Positions 32,347 through 42,800 of a stretch of DNA of 64,000 nucleotides are shown one piece after another. Where the stretch lies: NCBI RefSeq assembly GCF_019916085.1, contig NZ_CP049834.1, forward strand, positions 2,370,501 to 2,434,500, written 5' to 3'. The stretch comes from Aquirufa lenticrescens (lineage in GTDB: Bacteria; Bacteroidota; Bacteroidia; Cytophagales; Spirosomataceae). A program made the position numbers and the translations under genes. Position 1 is the first letter of the stretch; every line of letters begins with the position of its first letter. The notes beneath the pieces were generated by a model. It worked only from the letters and a program-made list of their open reading frames with translations. It did not search any database and was not told where the DNA came from.

Positions 32347-33429
32347 ATGAAATACTTTATCCTAGCAGGAGAAAAATCAGGGGATCTTCATGGATCAAAT
32401 CTTATTCAGGAAATCAAAAAACTGGATAATGATGCTCTAATTCAAGCCTGGGGTGGAGATTCAATGGAAAGCCAAGGAGCTGAAATACTGATACACCATA
32501 ATCAACTAGCGATTATGGGCATTTTAGGGGTTATACAAAATATTCAACGTCTAAAAGGGCTATTCAAAACCTTTGGCGAACAAATAGAAGCCTTTCAACC
32601 GGATGCTGTCATCTTTATTGATTACGGTGGATTCAATTTAAAGGCAGCTAAAATTGCGAAGAAGAAAGGTTTTCAAACCCATTTTTATATTGCCCCTAAA
32701 GTCTGGGCTTGGAATAAAGGTCGAGTGGGAGAACTTAAGAAATGGATTGATCATCTTTATGTGATTTTTCCATTTGAATTAAAGTTGTTTAGAGAAGCAG
32801 GAATAGCTACTGAATATGTTGGAAATCCGCTACAAGATGCCATTCAAGCCTTTGCCCCCAATGAACAATTCAGCTTAAAGGGTCAAAAATATATTGCCTT
32901 GCTAGCCGGAAGCCGAAAGCAAGAAATCAAAACAGCCTTACCCCTATTTGAACAATTAGCTAAAGCTAATCCTGATTTATCATTTGTGATTGCTGGCATA
33001 TCGGATTGGAAAGAATTATACCAGACTAAGATTCCGGTTTTATTTGATCAGACCTATGATATTGTTCAACAAGCAGAAATGGCTATTGTTACCTCTGGAA
33101 CGGCAACCTTAGAAACAGCCTTATTAAATACACCCCAAATTGTGGTTTATAAAACGGATTGGGTCTTTTATTCTTTGGCAAAAATCGTCATCCAGATAAA
33201 ATACATCTCCCTGGTCAACATAATTCTTGATAAAGTAGCTGTACCTGAATTAATCCAAGCTAAATTTTCTGTAGAACATATGACGGCCTGGATGCGTGAC
33301 CTATTAACAAAGGGAAAAACCTATCAACAACAAAAGGAAGATTATAAAATCTTGCAAGAGCTAGTAGGAAATGCGGGTGCATCGAAAAAAACAGCCGAAT
33401 TACTCTATTCAGCAGCTTCCGCTAAATAA
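32347..33429 (+). CDS. lpxB: Lipid-A-disaccharide synthase
   Basis: LpxB (GT19) condenses UDP-2,3-diacylglucosamine with lipid X to form the lipid A disaccharide at the inner membrane. The 360-aa sequence opens with the diagnostic YFILAGEKSGDLHGSNLI. It then has AWGGDSMESQGAEIL, FIDYGGFNLK, YIAPKVWAWNKGR and VGNPLQDAI. LLAGSRKQEI and VTSGTATLETALLNTPQIV mark the nucleotide-sugar site. It lies 2 nt after queD and converges on the acyltransferase gene with a 25-nt 3' overlap. Confidence 0.96.
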   Translation: MKYFILAGEKSGDLHGSNLIQEIKKLDNDALIQAWGGDSMESQGAEILIHHNQLAIMGILGVIQNIQRLKGLFKTFGEQIEAFQPDAVIFIDYGGFNLKAAKIAKKKGFQTHFYIAPKVWAWNKGRVGELKKWIDHLYVIFPFELKLFREAGIATEYVGNPLQDAIQAFAPNEQFSLKGQKYIALLAGSRKQEIKTALPLFEQLAKANPDLSFVIAGISDWKELYQTKIPVLFDQTYDIVQQAEMAIVTSGTATLETALLNTPQIVVYKTDWVFYSLAKIVIQIKYISLVNIILDKVAVPELIQAKFSVEHMTAWMRDLLTKGKTYQQQKEDYKILQELVGNAGASKKTAELLYSAASAK

Positions 33430-33977
33430 TTCTTAATCCAAGATTTCTGTACACCTGGAATCGTTTGATAATAGCGTGCAATATCCAATTTATCTTTTTG
33501 AAAATCACCGGTTGTATAATAGGGTTCTCTGATTTTTATCTCCTTATTCACAAAGTCAAAACCAATCATAATCAATGGAACTTTAGCTCCATCAGCAATA
33601 TAATAAAACCCTGTTTTTAACTCTTGGACATCTTTACGTGTTCCTTCCGGTGCTAATACCGCATAAAAGGATTCCTTGGAATTGTAAATGTCTACTATCG
33701 CGTCTACTAAATTAGATTTTGTACCCCGATTAACTGGATAACCTCCTAACCACGAAAATATTCCTCCAAAAGGTCCTTCAAAAAGCTCCTTCTTTCCCCA
33801 GAACAAAATAGGGATTTTAAGCAAAGAACGAGCTCCTAAACCTATAGGAAAATCCTTCCATGTAGCATGAGGACAAACAATCACCAATGCTTTCTTTAAA
33901 TCACGCGGTACCTCGCCCACTAATTTCCATCCAGCTAACTTAAATAATACATCAAAAATGGGACTACTAACTAACAT
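33405..33977 (-). CDS. PlsC-like lysophospholipid acyltransferase
   Basis: This 190-aa protein of the 1-acyl-glycerol-3-phosphate acyltransferase superfamily is shorter than canonical PlsC (about 240 aa). The catalytic H-x4-D motif is PHATWKDFP near residue 35, and the phosphate-binding PEGTR lies near residue 110 (LAPEGTRKDV). GGYPVNRGTK supplies the third block. It lacks an N-terminal transmembrane helix, resembling the small acyltransferases of Bacteroidota. It overlaps the HAD gene by 11 nt, forming accA-HAD-acyltransferase, a plausible lipid-synthesis operon. The acceptor is unproven. Confidence 0.85.
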   Translation of the reverse strand: MLVSSPIFDVLFKLAGWKLVGEVPRDLKKALVIVCPHATWKDFPIGLGARSLLKIPILFWGKKELFEGPFGGIFSWLGGYPVNRGTKSNLVDAIVDIYNSKESFYAVLAPEGTRKDVQELKTGFYYIADGAKVPLIMIGFDFVNKEIKIREPYYTTGDFQKDKLDIARYYQTIPGVQKSWIKNYLAEAAE

Positions 33978-34599
33978 AAGTATCTAAAATTTCTTGAATT
34001 TGATTGTAGGAACGGCTTGGATCAATTAAATAGGACTGAATCCCCATTGATTTAGCGGAATTAATATTAGCGACATTATCATCAAAAAACAATACCTCTT
34101 CCGGAACAAATCCTTGTTCGTTCAAAACCTGTTGATAAATAGCTGTATCAGGCTTCACTAAACCCATTTCGAAAGAATAATATACCTGATCAAATAGACT
34201 GAAAAGATTTTGCCCTTCAGGCCCTAAAGCGACTTTTGTAAATCGTTCAGCATGTATAGAACTAGTATTGCTTAAAAGAATTAGGTAAAACTGAGATTTA
34301 AGTGAAGCTATCCACTCGTATACTCCCGCATGAAAGTCTAATAATAGCGCAGAAAAGGAATTATCAAAGTCAGTATCAGATATCGTTAAATCAAGACGTT
34401 CACGCAGAAAATCTCGAAATTCTGCATCATTTTGCTTACCTGCTTCGTAGGGAACCCATAACTGATGTTCCATGATGACAGAAGCTATTTCTGACGAACT
34501 TAAAGAAGAATAAGTTGAAAATGCCTCATATGTCAAAGATAAATCGATGGTTAATAAAACATTACCTAAATCAAAAAGGATCGCTTTGGGAGCAGCCAT
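33967..34599 (-). CDS. HAD-superfamily phosphatase (IA family)
   Basis: This 210-aa HAD hydrolase has motif I KAILFDLGNVLLTID, in which the second Asp of DxD is replaced (DLGN, as in the YihX/epoxide-hydrolase-like subfamily). Motif II is ILLSNTSS, the conserved Lys lies in GLVKPDTAIYQQ, and motif III is EVLFFDDNVANINSA. The cap domain is the alpha-helical segment at about 20-85. I start at ATG 34599, 1 nt after the accA stop; a TTG at 34608 would also be in frame. Sugar phosphates are the usual substrates of this group. Confidence 0.87.
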   Translation of the reverse strand: MAAPKAILFDLGNVLLTIDLSLTYEAFSTYSSLSSSEIASVIMEHQLWVPYEAGKQNDAEFRDFLRERLDLTISDTDFDNSFSALLLDFHAGVYEWIASLKSQFYLILLSNTSSIHAERFTKVALGPEGQNLFSLFDQVYYSFEMGLVKPDTAIYQQVLNEQGFVPEEVLFFDDNVANINSAKSMGIQSYLIDPSRSYNQIQEILDTYVS

Positions 34600-34600
34600 C

Positions 34601-35557
34601 TTATTCAATCACCTCTCCCATCGCTCCAAACTTATCGATACGCTGTGAAATACGCGTAGCAGGGTCTAAAGCTGATAGAATAGCTAATTCCTTTTTAAGC
34701 ACTTCTTTCAAGGTCATAGCAGCTTCTTCTGGATTAAGATGTGCCCCACCTAAAGGCTCAGGAATGATACCATCAATTAATTTATTCGCTAACATATCGT
34801 TAGCTGTTAATTTCAAGGCTTCAGCCGCTTGTTCTTTATAATTCCAACTTCTCCATAAAATCGAAGAACAAGATTCTGGAGAAATAACCGAATACCACGT
34901 ATTTTCCATCATTAAGACGCGATCACCTACAGCAATACCTAAAGCACCACCAGAGGCTCCTTCACCAATAATCACGCAAATAACAGGTACCTTAAGCATA
35001 AACATATCGCGAATATTACGTGCGATAGCCTCTCCTTGACCTCTTTCCTCCGCTTCTAAACCAGGAAATGCTCCCGGAGTATCAATTAGGCATACAATAG
35101 GCTTATTAAACTTCTCCGCCATTTTCATTAAGCGAAGCGCTTTTCTATATCCTTCTGGATTAGGCATTCCAAAATTACGGAACTGACGTTCCTTCGTATT
35201 ACGCCCTTTTTGTTGTCCAATAAACATGACAGACATTTCTCCATCAATAGTACCAAAACCACCTACCATGGCTTTATCATCACCTACATTACGATCACCG
35301 TGGATTTCAATAAATTCCTCACACAAATGTTCAATGTAATCAAAAGTATATGGACGATCTGGATGACGGGAAAGTTGAACACGCTGCCAGCGCGTCAAAT
35401 TCGAAAATGTTTCCTTTTTCAATTCTAAAATCTTATCAGTCAAAGAGGCTACTGCAGCTGTCACATCGACATTATTCTCTAAAGCAAGCTTACGCATTTC
35501 AATCAGTTTATCTTCTAATTCAGCAATTGGCTTTTCAAATTCCAATAATGTTTTCAT
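34601..35557 (-). CDS. accA: Acetyl-CoA carboxylase carboxyltransferase subunit alpha
   Basis: AccA is the alpha half of the carboxyltransferase that makes malonyl-CoA, working with AccD and with the AccB/AccC biotin carboxylase complex. The 318-aa sequence begins [20 protein letters not shown]. It includes [57 protein letters not shown] and the oxyanion-forming [16 protein letters not shown]. All conserved blocks are present. It heads a three-gene run with the HAD hydrolase and the acyltransferase. A TATTTTTG element lies at 35583-35576. Confidence 0.97.
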   Translation of the reverse strand: MKTLLEFEKPIAELEDKLIEMRKLALENNVDVTAAVASLTDKILELKKETFSNLTRWQRVQLSRHPDRPYTFDYIEHLCEEFIEIHGDRNVGDDKAMVGGFGTIDGEMSVMFIGQQKGRNTKERQFRNFGMPNPEGYRKALRLMKMAEKFNKPIVCLIDTPGAFPGLEAEERGQGEAIARNIRDMFMLKVPVICVIIGEGASGGALGIAVGDRVLMMENTWYSVISPESCSSILWRSWNYKEQAAEALKLTANDMLANKLIDGIIPEPLGGAHLNPEEAAMTLKEVLKKELAILSALDPATRISQRIDKFGAMGEVIE

Positions 35558-35586
35558 AAGGCGTAAATTTTAATACAAAAATAAAA

Positions 35587-37011
35587 TTAAAGCTCGAAAG
35601 TCTCTTCCTTTTGAGGCAAAATAACGTCACTAAATCCTAATCCATTTAATATGGAAGAAAACTCTAGCATACTTTCTTCTTCCCCATGGGACAGGAATAT
35701 CTTTTTTAATTTACTAGGCTTCTGCTGTTTAACAAAATTTAAGAGCCCGGTCTGATCTGCATGTCCAGAGAATACGTCAATCTTGCGAATTTGCGCATTC
35801 ACTTTATACTCGCGATCCTTTACCACTATCCTATCAGTCCCCGCTAAAAGTTGACGTCCTAGAGTTCCTTCAGCTGTATAACCAATCAATAGAATCGTAG
35901 CGTAGGTATTTGAAATATTATCAGCGATATGCTGCTCTACACGCCCCCCAGAAATCATACCTGAAGATGAAATAATAATACAAGGCTCTCGGTAATCTTT
36001 AATAGCCTTACTCTCTTTCTCTGTTTGAAGGAATATCAAATTATCTACATCAAACAGTTCGTCATTCTCTTTATGGAACTCACGAGCTTCCGGATTTAAA
36101 TAGGATAAATATTTAGAATAAATCTTTGTGGAACTTCTACCCATCGGGCTATCCGTAAATACCCGAACCGCTGGAAAATTACGTTCTTCTATCAATTTAT
36201 TAAGCGTATACAAAACCGCTTGCGTTCTACCTACAGAAAAAGCTGGAATAACTAAACGGCCTGGACGATCAATGCAGGTTTCTTGAATGACTTTTCCCAA
36301 AGCATCCATCGGACTATCCTTGTCAGCATGGATACGATTGCCATAGGTTGTCTCACAAACTAAGTAATCCACCTCTGGAAAAGGTTGAGGATCGATATGT
36401 AAAGGATAATTAGTTCTTCCTATATCACCGCTAAAACCAATGGTTTTCGTCTCCCCATTCTCTTTAACTGATATCAATACATGAGCAGCACCTAATAAAT
36501 GACCAGCTGGCACAAACGTAATCTCTAAACCAGGAAAAACAACGAACTTCCGATTAAATTGCAAAGTCACAAAGTTATCCATCGCATTCTCCACATCTTT
36601 CTGAAGATAAAGATCCCCTTTTCGAAGTAATCGATCCATTTGCTTGTGTTTCTTCCGACTCTCGCCTTGTGCTGCTTTCAATCGACGTAAATGTAAACTA
36701 GCAGAATCCATCAATAACAACTCTGCTAAATCAGCCGTTGGAGGTGTACAAAGGATTTGGCCCTCATATCCTTCTCGGTATAACATAGGAATGTTACCAG
36801 AGTGATCTATGTGAGCATGCGTAAGAATAACTAAATTAATGAGAGAAGCATCGAAAGGAAAAAAAGACTTTTGCTCTACCGGCTCTTCGAAGTCGATTTT
36901 TCGCTCCATGTCCGTTCCACAATCGATTAATATTTGATAGCCGTCTCCTAATTGTAACAAGAACATACTGCCTGTCACTTGTCTAGCGGCTCCTAAAAAG
37001 GATAATTGCAT
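35587..37011 (-). CDS. Beta-CASP metallo-beta-lactamase-fold RNA/DNA hydrolase
   Basis: This 474-aa protein belongs to the MBL-fold, beta-CASP group (CPSF73-like/YSH1 type). The MBL metal motif is ILTHAHIDHSGN near residue 65. Further histidines lie in AGHLLGAAHV and VFSGHADQTG, and the beta-CASP block includes VIPAFSVGRTQAVLY and ISSSGMISGGR. The C-terminal LSHGEEESM is the RMMBL domain. Such proteins are usually RNA endo/exonucleases; this one is distinct from RNase J. It lies 29 nt upstream of accA on the same strand. Confidence 0.88.
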   Translation of the reverse strand: MQLSFLGAARQVTGSMFLLQLGDGYQILIDCGTDMERKIDFEEPVEQKSFFPFDASLINLVILTHAHIDHSGNIPMLYREGYEGQILCTPPTADLAELLLMDSASLHLRRLKAAQGESRKKHKQMDRLLRKGDLYLQKDVENAMDNFVTLQFNRKFVVFPGLEITFVPAGHLLGAAHVLISVKENGETKTIGFSGDIGRTNYPLHIDPQPFPEVDYLVCETTYGNRIHADKDSPMDALGKVIQETCIDRPGRLVIPAFSVGRTQAVLYTLNKLIEERNFPAVRVFTDSPMGRSSTKIYSKYLSYLNPEAREFHKENDELFDVDNLIFLQTEKESKAIKDYREPCIIISSSGMISGGRVEQHIADNISNTYATILLIGYTAEGTLGRQLLAGTDRIVVKDREYKVNAQIRKIDVFSGHADQTGLLNFVKQQKPSKLKKIFLSHGEEESMLEFSSILNGLGFSDVILPQKEETFEL

Positions 37012-37019
37012 AGAATAAA

Positions 37020-37047
37020 GAAAATAGGGGCTACAAGAGCCCCCTTT
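37020..37047 (-). terminator. Terminator after the DUF6807 gene
   Basis: GGGGCT at 37027-37032 pairs with AGCCCC at 37038-37043. On the minus strand the hairpin is followed by TATTTTCTTT. It separates the SusCD block from the downstream MBL gene. Confidence 0.7.
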
Positions 37048-37079
37048 ACCTTACAAAAATAAGAGTATTTTCTTAAAAA

Positions 37080-38114
37080 TTACTTCACTGAAGCGAATTC
37101 CGCTTGAATTTTGTCTAATTCCTCTTTCGAATTAAATCGATCAGAAATCAAAGTACGGTATCTAAACGTAACAGATTCTCCTTTTTTTAAAGTCAAATTA
37201 CGTTCATCCTTGCCATTACTAAATACTTTGGCGCCTAAGGGGTTAACCGCAAATAACCCATAACCACGTGCATGCCAATAACTTGGATAAGACACATTAG
37301 TTGGATGGTCAAAAATAGTGACTGAGATAGCATGATTGTCCATCTCCCCATGCAAATTCATCCATTTAGCACGAGTGCTCCAAACTGCCTCCCCTTTCAC
37401 TCCCTCAGAGCTCCAATAGTCACCATTTACACCCGCATTATCCATGACAGGCACTTTAGTTTCAACGCCATGTGCATCTGTAAATACATCCGGTTTATTC
37501 GATGGAATTTCTAACTGACGTGCCACACGGATAGCAAACATACCATCTTTCACATCTCTAAATAGGACTTTGTCTGCTACAGCGGTTAATGTTGTAATAC
37601 GATCTACTGTTCTTGAATCAGCCGTACCAGAAAAAACATACGTTGTCTTTTCTTCCAATACCTTTTGACCTTTACCATCATTGTCTATCCAATCAGCTGA
37701 GACTACTAACAAGCCTTTCTTTGCATCTTGTTTTACAACCGATGTATGAACAATTGTTCCCATTTTATGATTCTGCAAAGAAGAAATTATGTTAGTGGAG
37801 TTGTTCCAATAGTCAAAACCATTGACATCCTCATAATTCAACCACATACCTACGTGATGTGGATGATCTACCCGCTCTCCTGCACGAGGTGCCATCGGAT
37901 AACCACGAGTAATCGTTGTTCCTTGAGCGGAAATTAACGGAAACAAAACTGCTTTCTTTAAAACATCCTGACCTGGAAAGAAATAGGAAGTAAATGGTTT
38001 CCCTCCTACCAAAACATCAATGGAAGTCTTTCCATTCTTGAAAGAAACAGGCAGGTTTTGTGCAAGGGTTGCAAAACTGCAAAGACCTAAAAACAAAGTG
38101 AATAACTTTTTCAT
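37080..38114 (-). CDS. Secreted DUF6807 (PmoA-like) protein
   Basis: This 344-aa exported protein has a signal peptide of about 18 residues (MKKLFTLFLGLCSFATLA). The domain is the one once annotated as methane oxygenase PmoA and now DUF6807, with characteristic TRGYPMAPRAGERVDHPHHVGMW-like blocks. I see RVDHPHHVGMWLNYEDVNG, MNLHGEMDNHAISVTIFDHP and YWHARGYGLFAVNPLG. Several invariant His residues suggest metal or sugar binding. Members often sit next to sugar-utilisation genes; no biochemical activity is settled to my knowledge. It is last in the sigma-SusC-SusD series, after an intergenic hairpin. Confidence 0.83.
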   Translation of the reverse strand: MKKLFTLFLGLCSFATLAQNLPVSFKNGKTSIDVLVGGKPFTSYFFPGQDVLKKAVLFPLISAQGTTITRGYPMAPRAGERVDHPHHVGMWLNYEDVNGFDYWNNSTNIISSLQNHKMGTIVHTSVVKQDAKKGLLVVSADWIDNDGKGQKVLEEKTTYVFSGTADSRTVDRITTLTAVADKVLFRDVKDGMFAIRVARQLEIPSNKPDVFTDAHGVETKVPVMDNAGVNGDYWSSEGVKGEAVWSTRAKWMNLHGEMDNHAISVTIFDHPTNVSYPSYWHARGYGLFAVNPLGAKVFSNGKDERNLTLKKGESVTFRYRTLISDRFNSKEELDKIQAEFASVK

Positions 38115-38127
38115 AGTGCTTATTAAA

Positions 38128-38163
38128 TAAAATTCCGAAGGCCAGAAGACCTTCGGAATCTAA
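38128..38163 (-). terminator. Hairpin (terminator or attenuator) between susD and DUF6807
   Basis: ATTCCGAAGG at 38132-38141 and CCTTCGGAAT at 38150-38159 form a perfect 10-bp stem with an 8-nt loop. On the minus strand it is followed by TTTTATTTAATAAG, so it can act as a terminator of susCD. Readthrough would be needed for DUF6807 unless that gene has its own promoter. Alternatively it stabilises the susCD mRNA 3' end. Confidence 0.7.
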
Positions 38164-38183
38164 AGTAAGAAATCAAATCAATC

Positions 38184-39857
38184 TTAGTAACCTGAATTTT
38201 GAGGGAAACCTCCATTTTCAGATAAGTCAACTTGCTTTTGTGGAATAGGACGTACATAGTGAATATCCTTAACACCTACAGCACCGTCTGTGTTGTAAAG
38301 CTTAACGCGCTCTACTAAGTTATTCCAACGCTTTAAGTCCATCCAACGTGTTTGCTCACCAGCAAGTTCACGAGCACGCTCTTCCATGATTAAGTTCATA
38401 TCTACAGAAGTAACTTTCATCGCGTCTTCTTTACCCTTAGCTGCTGCACGAACACGTACCATATTAATAGCTGCTACCGACTCAGCTTGCTTGCCTAATT
38501 TGAATTGAGCTTCCGCTAACATCAAATAAGTATCCGCTAAACGATGTACAAAATAATCACGAGAACCATTTTCATACGTCATATCAGGACGAAGTGGATC
38601 AAAGAATTTCTGTAAGGTAGGAAACAAAGCAAAATTGTACAAACTAGGAACCAATACTTGGTATTTCTTAGTAGCACGCTCAGCTAATGACATTTCATAC
38701 CCTGGAATAAAGATAGCCGTATCACCTGCCTTATAAGTTAATGTCGCTTTAGAAGCATCGAAACTTGTATTGATAGGTGTAGCAGATGGCTTGTTTGAAT
38801 ACCATGTATCTTTAAATGTTTTCTTGTAACGAGTATCGTTTACACGATCAGCAAATACCGTATTTAACAAATAAGGTGTTGGTTTCAAACGTTTGAATGG
38901 ACGACCATTCACAACGTCACGTTGCATACCAGGTTGTGTATCATATTGCATACCGAAATACAAGTGAAGCTTGTTACCTTGGTTATCCACAAAACCATTT
39001 GTTAATGGATCTTGAGTATACTGTACTGCAAAAATAACCTCATCATTAATTTGATTCGATTGATCAAATACAGAAGCAAAATCAGGTAATAATTTAAAGC
39101 CATAGTTAGCAATTACATTATTACATAAAGTAGCCGCATTTGCGTAATCAGTAGATTCCGCAAATTTCGATGAAGCACGTGTTAAATACACTTTTGCTAA
39201 CAAATTCTCAGCAGCAGCCTTAGTAGCACGACCATAATCTCCTGCTGCTTTCGTTGCAGGTAAAACCGGAATTGCTGCTAATAAATCTGTTTCTATTTGC
39301 TTATAAACTGCTTGCTCAGACGCACGAACAGCTGTTTTAGTAGGACCAGTCGTTTCCTTTAAACGTAAATCTAATGGACCAAACTGCTGAACTAAAATAA
39401 AGTAATAATGCGCACGCAAGTACTTCATTTCAGCCACACGCGTATTCTTAACTGCATCTGTAATACCAGTTACAGCTGGAGCACGATCAATTACCGCGTT
39501 AATGGTGTTGATACCTTTGTAGGTCTCATCCCACAATTGAGCTAAGATATCTACAGAAGAAGTTAATTGAGAATCATAAAAGTGAAAACCTTTGTATGAT
39601 CCATCAGCACCTGCGCTGTAAATATCCGTACCATACTCTGACATGGTTAAACCACGTTCTGTTGCATAGAACGAACGAAGTGGAGTATAAGCTGCATTTG
39701 TTGCAGCTACGAATCCTGGAGTCGTAGCAATATAATCGTTACTGATCTGAGAAACTACTGTCTCTTTCAGTAGATCACTACATGAGGCAGTACCCAACAT
39801 AATCGCTGAAGCAATACCTAATGATTTTAATGAATTTTTGATATATAAACTTTTCAT
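38184..39857 (-). CDS. SusD/RagB-family nutrient-binding lipoprotein
   Basis: This outer-membrane lipoprotein of 557 aa forms the lid over the paired SusC transporter. The signal peptide ends in a lipobox LGTASC (Cys near residue 27). TPR-like helices follow (LAQLWDETYKGINTINAVIDR, EMKYLRAHYYFILVQQFG), and the C-terminal SusD domain has MEERARELAGEQTRWMDLKRW and HYVRPIPQKQ. The ligand is not predictable from sequence. It lies 11 nt downstream of susC. Confidence 0.94.
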   Translation of the reverse strand: MKSLYIKNSLKSLGIASAIMLGTASCSDLLKETVVSQISNDYIATTPGFVAATNAAYTPLRSFYATERGLTMSEYGTDIYSAGADGSYKGFHFYDSQLTSSVDILAQLWDETYKGINTINAVIDRAPAVTGITDAVKNTRVAEMKYLRAHYYFILVQQFGPLDLRLKETTGPTKTAVRASEQAVYKQIETDLLAAIPVLPATKAAGDYGRATKAAAENLLAKVYLTRASSKFAESTDYANAATLCNNVIANYGFKLLPDFASVFDQSNQINDEVIFAVQYTQDPLTNGFVDNQGNKLHLYFGMQYDTQPGMQRDVVNGRPFKRLKPTPYLLNTVFADRVNDTRYKKTFKDTWYSNKPSATPINTSFDASKATLTYKAGDTAIFIPGYEMSLAERATKKYQVLVPSLYNFALFPTLQKFFDPLRPDMTYENGSRDYFVHRLADTYLMLAEAQFKLGKQAESVAAINMVRVRAAAKGKEDAMKVTSVDMNLIMEERARELAGEQTRWMDLKRWNNLVERVKLYNTDGAVGVKDIHYVRPIPQKQVDLSENGGFPQNSGY

Positions 39858-39868
39858 TATTTCAGGGA

Positions 39869-42800
39869 TTAAAATTTAATATTTAAACCGAACGTAGAAA
39901 CAGATGTAGCCGGAGTTACGCTGTTTTCTACGTTTCCATTAGATGTTTCTGGATCCACACCATTTTCTTTAGAACGGTAGTTCGAGAAGATAAATGGTTG
40001 TTGAATACTAGCATATAAACGTAAAGAAGACAATCCTAATTTCTGAGCTGTTTTAGCTGGGAAAGTATATCCTACGTTAATATTACGCACCTTGATAAAT
40101 GAACCATCATAGTACATAATTGCTGTATTGTATGCAGGGAACTCTTGGTTAAAGTTCGGACGCGGATATCTAGCACCTGGATTATTTGGAGTCCAGTAAT
40201 CCACCTTGATTTGGTTGTAACGACCTTGAAGGTAGTTAGAATTTTGGTGGAATTTAGATACAATCATCTGACCTTGACGTGTAAAGATGAAGAATGACAA
40301 ATCGAATCCTTTATAAGAAAAACGGTTAGTAATACCACCGGTCCAAGATGGAACATCAGAGCCTAATAACACACGGTCATCAGCCGTAATTTTACCATCT
40401 CCATTTGCATCTTTTACTTTAATTTGACCTACGGTAAATCCTTTCGCTTTTGCTTCTGCAGCTTCAGCTGTTTGCCAGATACCAGCATATTCATAATCAA
40501 AATACGAGTTCAATGGTTTACCAATAAACCAACGGTTACCTACGTCATCTTTTGCTCCATTATAAAGTGAAACAATCTCCTCTTGATTTTTGTAAAATAC
40601 GAAATCCGTGCTCCATTTAAAACCATTGGCTGCATCGATGTTATTCGTCGTTAATGAAAGTTCAATACCACGGTTCATCGTCTCCCCTACGTTACGAGTA
40701 ACGGAAGCGAAACCAGTTGAAGTAGGCAATTGATCAGACAATAACAAATCCGTTGTATTTGTTTGGTAGTATTCAGCAGAACCAGAAACGCGACCTCTCC
40801 AGATTGAGAAATCCACCCCTACGTTCTGTGACGTTGAAGTTTCCCACTTCAAATCGGCATTACCAATTGTATTTGGACGATACCCGTAAGCAGCTGTGTT
40901 ATTCCAAGCATAAGAAGTACGACCCTCTAAACCTACTGTTTGGTAAGGAGAAAGACCCTGGTTACCTACTTGCGCATAAGATGCACGAACCTTTAATTCA
41001 TCTAACCAAGTCAAATCCTTCATGAAGTTTTCTTGATGTAAATTCCAACCTAGAGCCACACCTGGGAAGTTACCCCATTTCGAGTTTTCCCCAAAACGAG
41101 ATGAGCCATCACGACGCGCAGTAACTGTTAATAAGTACTTTCCTTTGTAATCGTAGTTAATACGAGCCATGTAGGAAGCAATCGTCCATTGGATTAAGTT
41201 AGAACCTACCCCTTGAATAGAAGATGCATTACCCACATTGTAAAACTGCTGAGTCTCTACTGGAACACCCAATACACTTTGTGTATATTGCTCAAAGTTA
41301 TCACGTTGCATTGATTGCAATAAAGTAACCCCTAAATTGTGATCCTTAAATTGCTTATTATACGTTAAGATATTTTCAATCGTATAGTTAAATCCTTGAC
41401 GGTTATCGGTTGTAGCCGTTGGGTTACCACCTTTAATGTTATTCGTCAAAGCCCCATAAAAACGACCATTACGAGAAATCGTAAAGTCAGGACCAAAATT
41501 CACACGGTATTTCAAGCCTTTTGCTAATTCCAATTCAGCATAGATACTATTGAACATACGGTATTTCTTTGTCTCATCGATTACAGCACCTGGAACAATC
41601 TCATTCAAAGGATTCGTCAATAAGGCATCATCCGTTTGTTGGAAAATTAAGTTACCACTGTCATCATACGCTCTTGCTAATGGGTTTTGTGATAATAAGA
41701 AACCATAAGGGTTAATATTAGCTCCATTAGTTACCGCATACATCAAATAAGAGGATGCACCCACTTTTAAACGCTTGTTCACTTGGTGATCCACACTAGC
41801 TCTAAAAGAATAGCGCGTAAAATCTAAACCTTGAATAATACCGTTATCTTGGAAATAACCCGCGTTAATTGAGAACTGAGTCTTATCATTACCACCTTGA
41901 ACACCAATTGCATGGTTTTGCTGTACGCCTTTTCTGACCATCATATCTTGGTAATCAAGTGAACGTCCTTTAGCGATACCATCTAGTTCAATAGGAGTAA
42001 ATAACTTAGAATCAGCGAAAGCATCAATAACTCCCGTAGGAACTATATTACCATTCGCATCTTTATAAGTACCAATCGTACGACGAGACTCACGCTTCAT
42101 TTCTGCATATTCAGCACCTGAGAACAATTGAATCTTATCTAAGGATTGTGTAGAACCTACATATGAATCATAAGAGATAACTGTTTTACCATCCTTAGAT
42201 CCACGCTTCGTAGTAATCAAAACAACACCATTCGCTCCACGAGCACCGTAGATAGCTGTTGCAGTTGCATCTTTAAGGATTTCCATTGAAGCCACATCAT
42301 TCGGGTTCATATCTTCATAACCTCCTGAAAGAGGAATACCATCTACTACGTATAATGGATCATTACCCGCATTAAATGAACGACGACCACGAATTAAAAC
42401 ACGTGGCACCGTACCTGGCTTAGAACCAGATTGCGCTACGTCTACCCCAGCTACACGACCTTGCATCGCTTGACCTAAGTTCGTAATAGGCATCTCTGTG
42501 ATTTGCTTAGCCGTTACAGAAGAAATGGCACCCGTTAATTGGCTTTTCTTTTGAGTACCATAACCTACTACCACTACTTCTTGCAATGATTTAGTATCAG
42601 CACTTAAAGCCACATTAATTTGGGTTTTAGAACCTACTGAAACTTCTTGTGAGTTTGTTCCAACAGCTGAAAACACTAAAACTGCTGAATTACCAACAGT
42701 AATTTTATAATTTCCATCCATATCTGTCGAAGTTCCTTTAGAGGTACCTTTAACAGCAACACTAGCTCCAGGAATACCAGAACCATCATCAGATGAAGTT

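Noticed and set aside
40072-41025. Short open frames inside susC
   Set aside because: Shadows of the long TonB-dependent transporter frame; no signals of their own.
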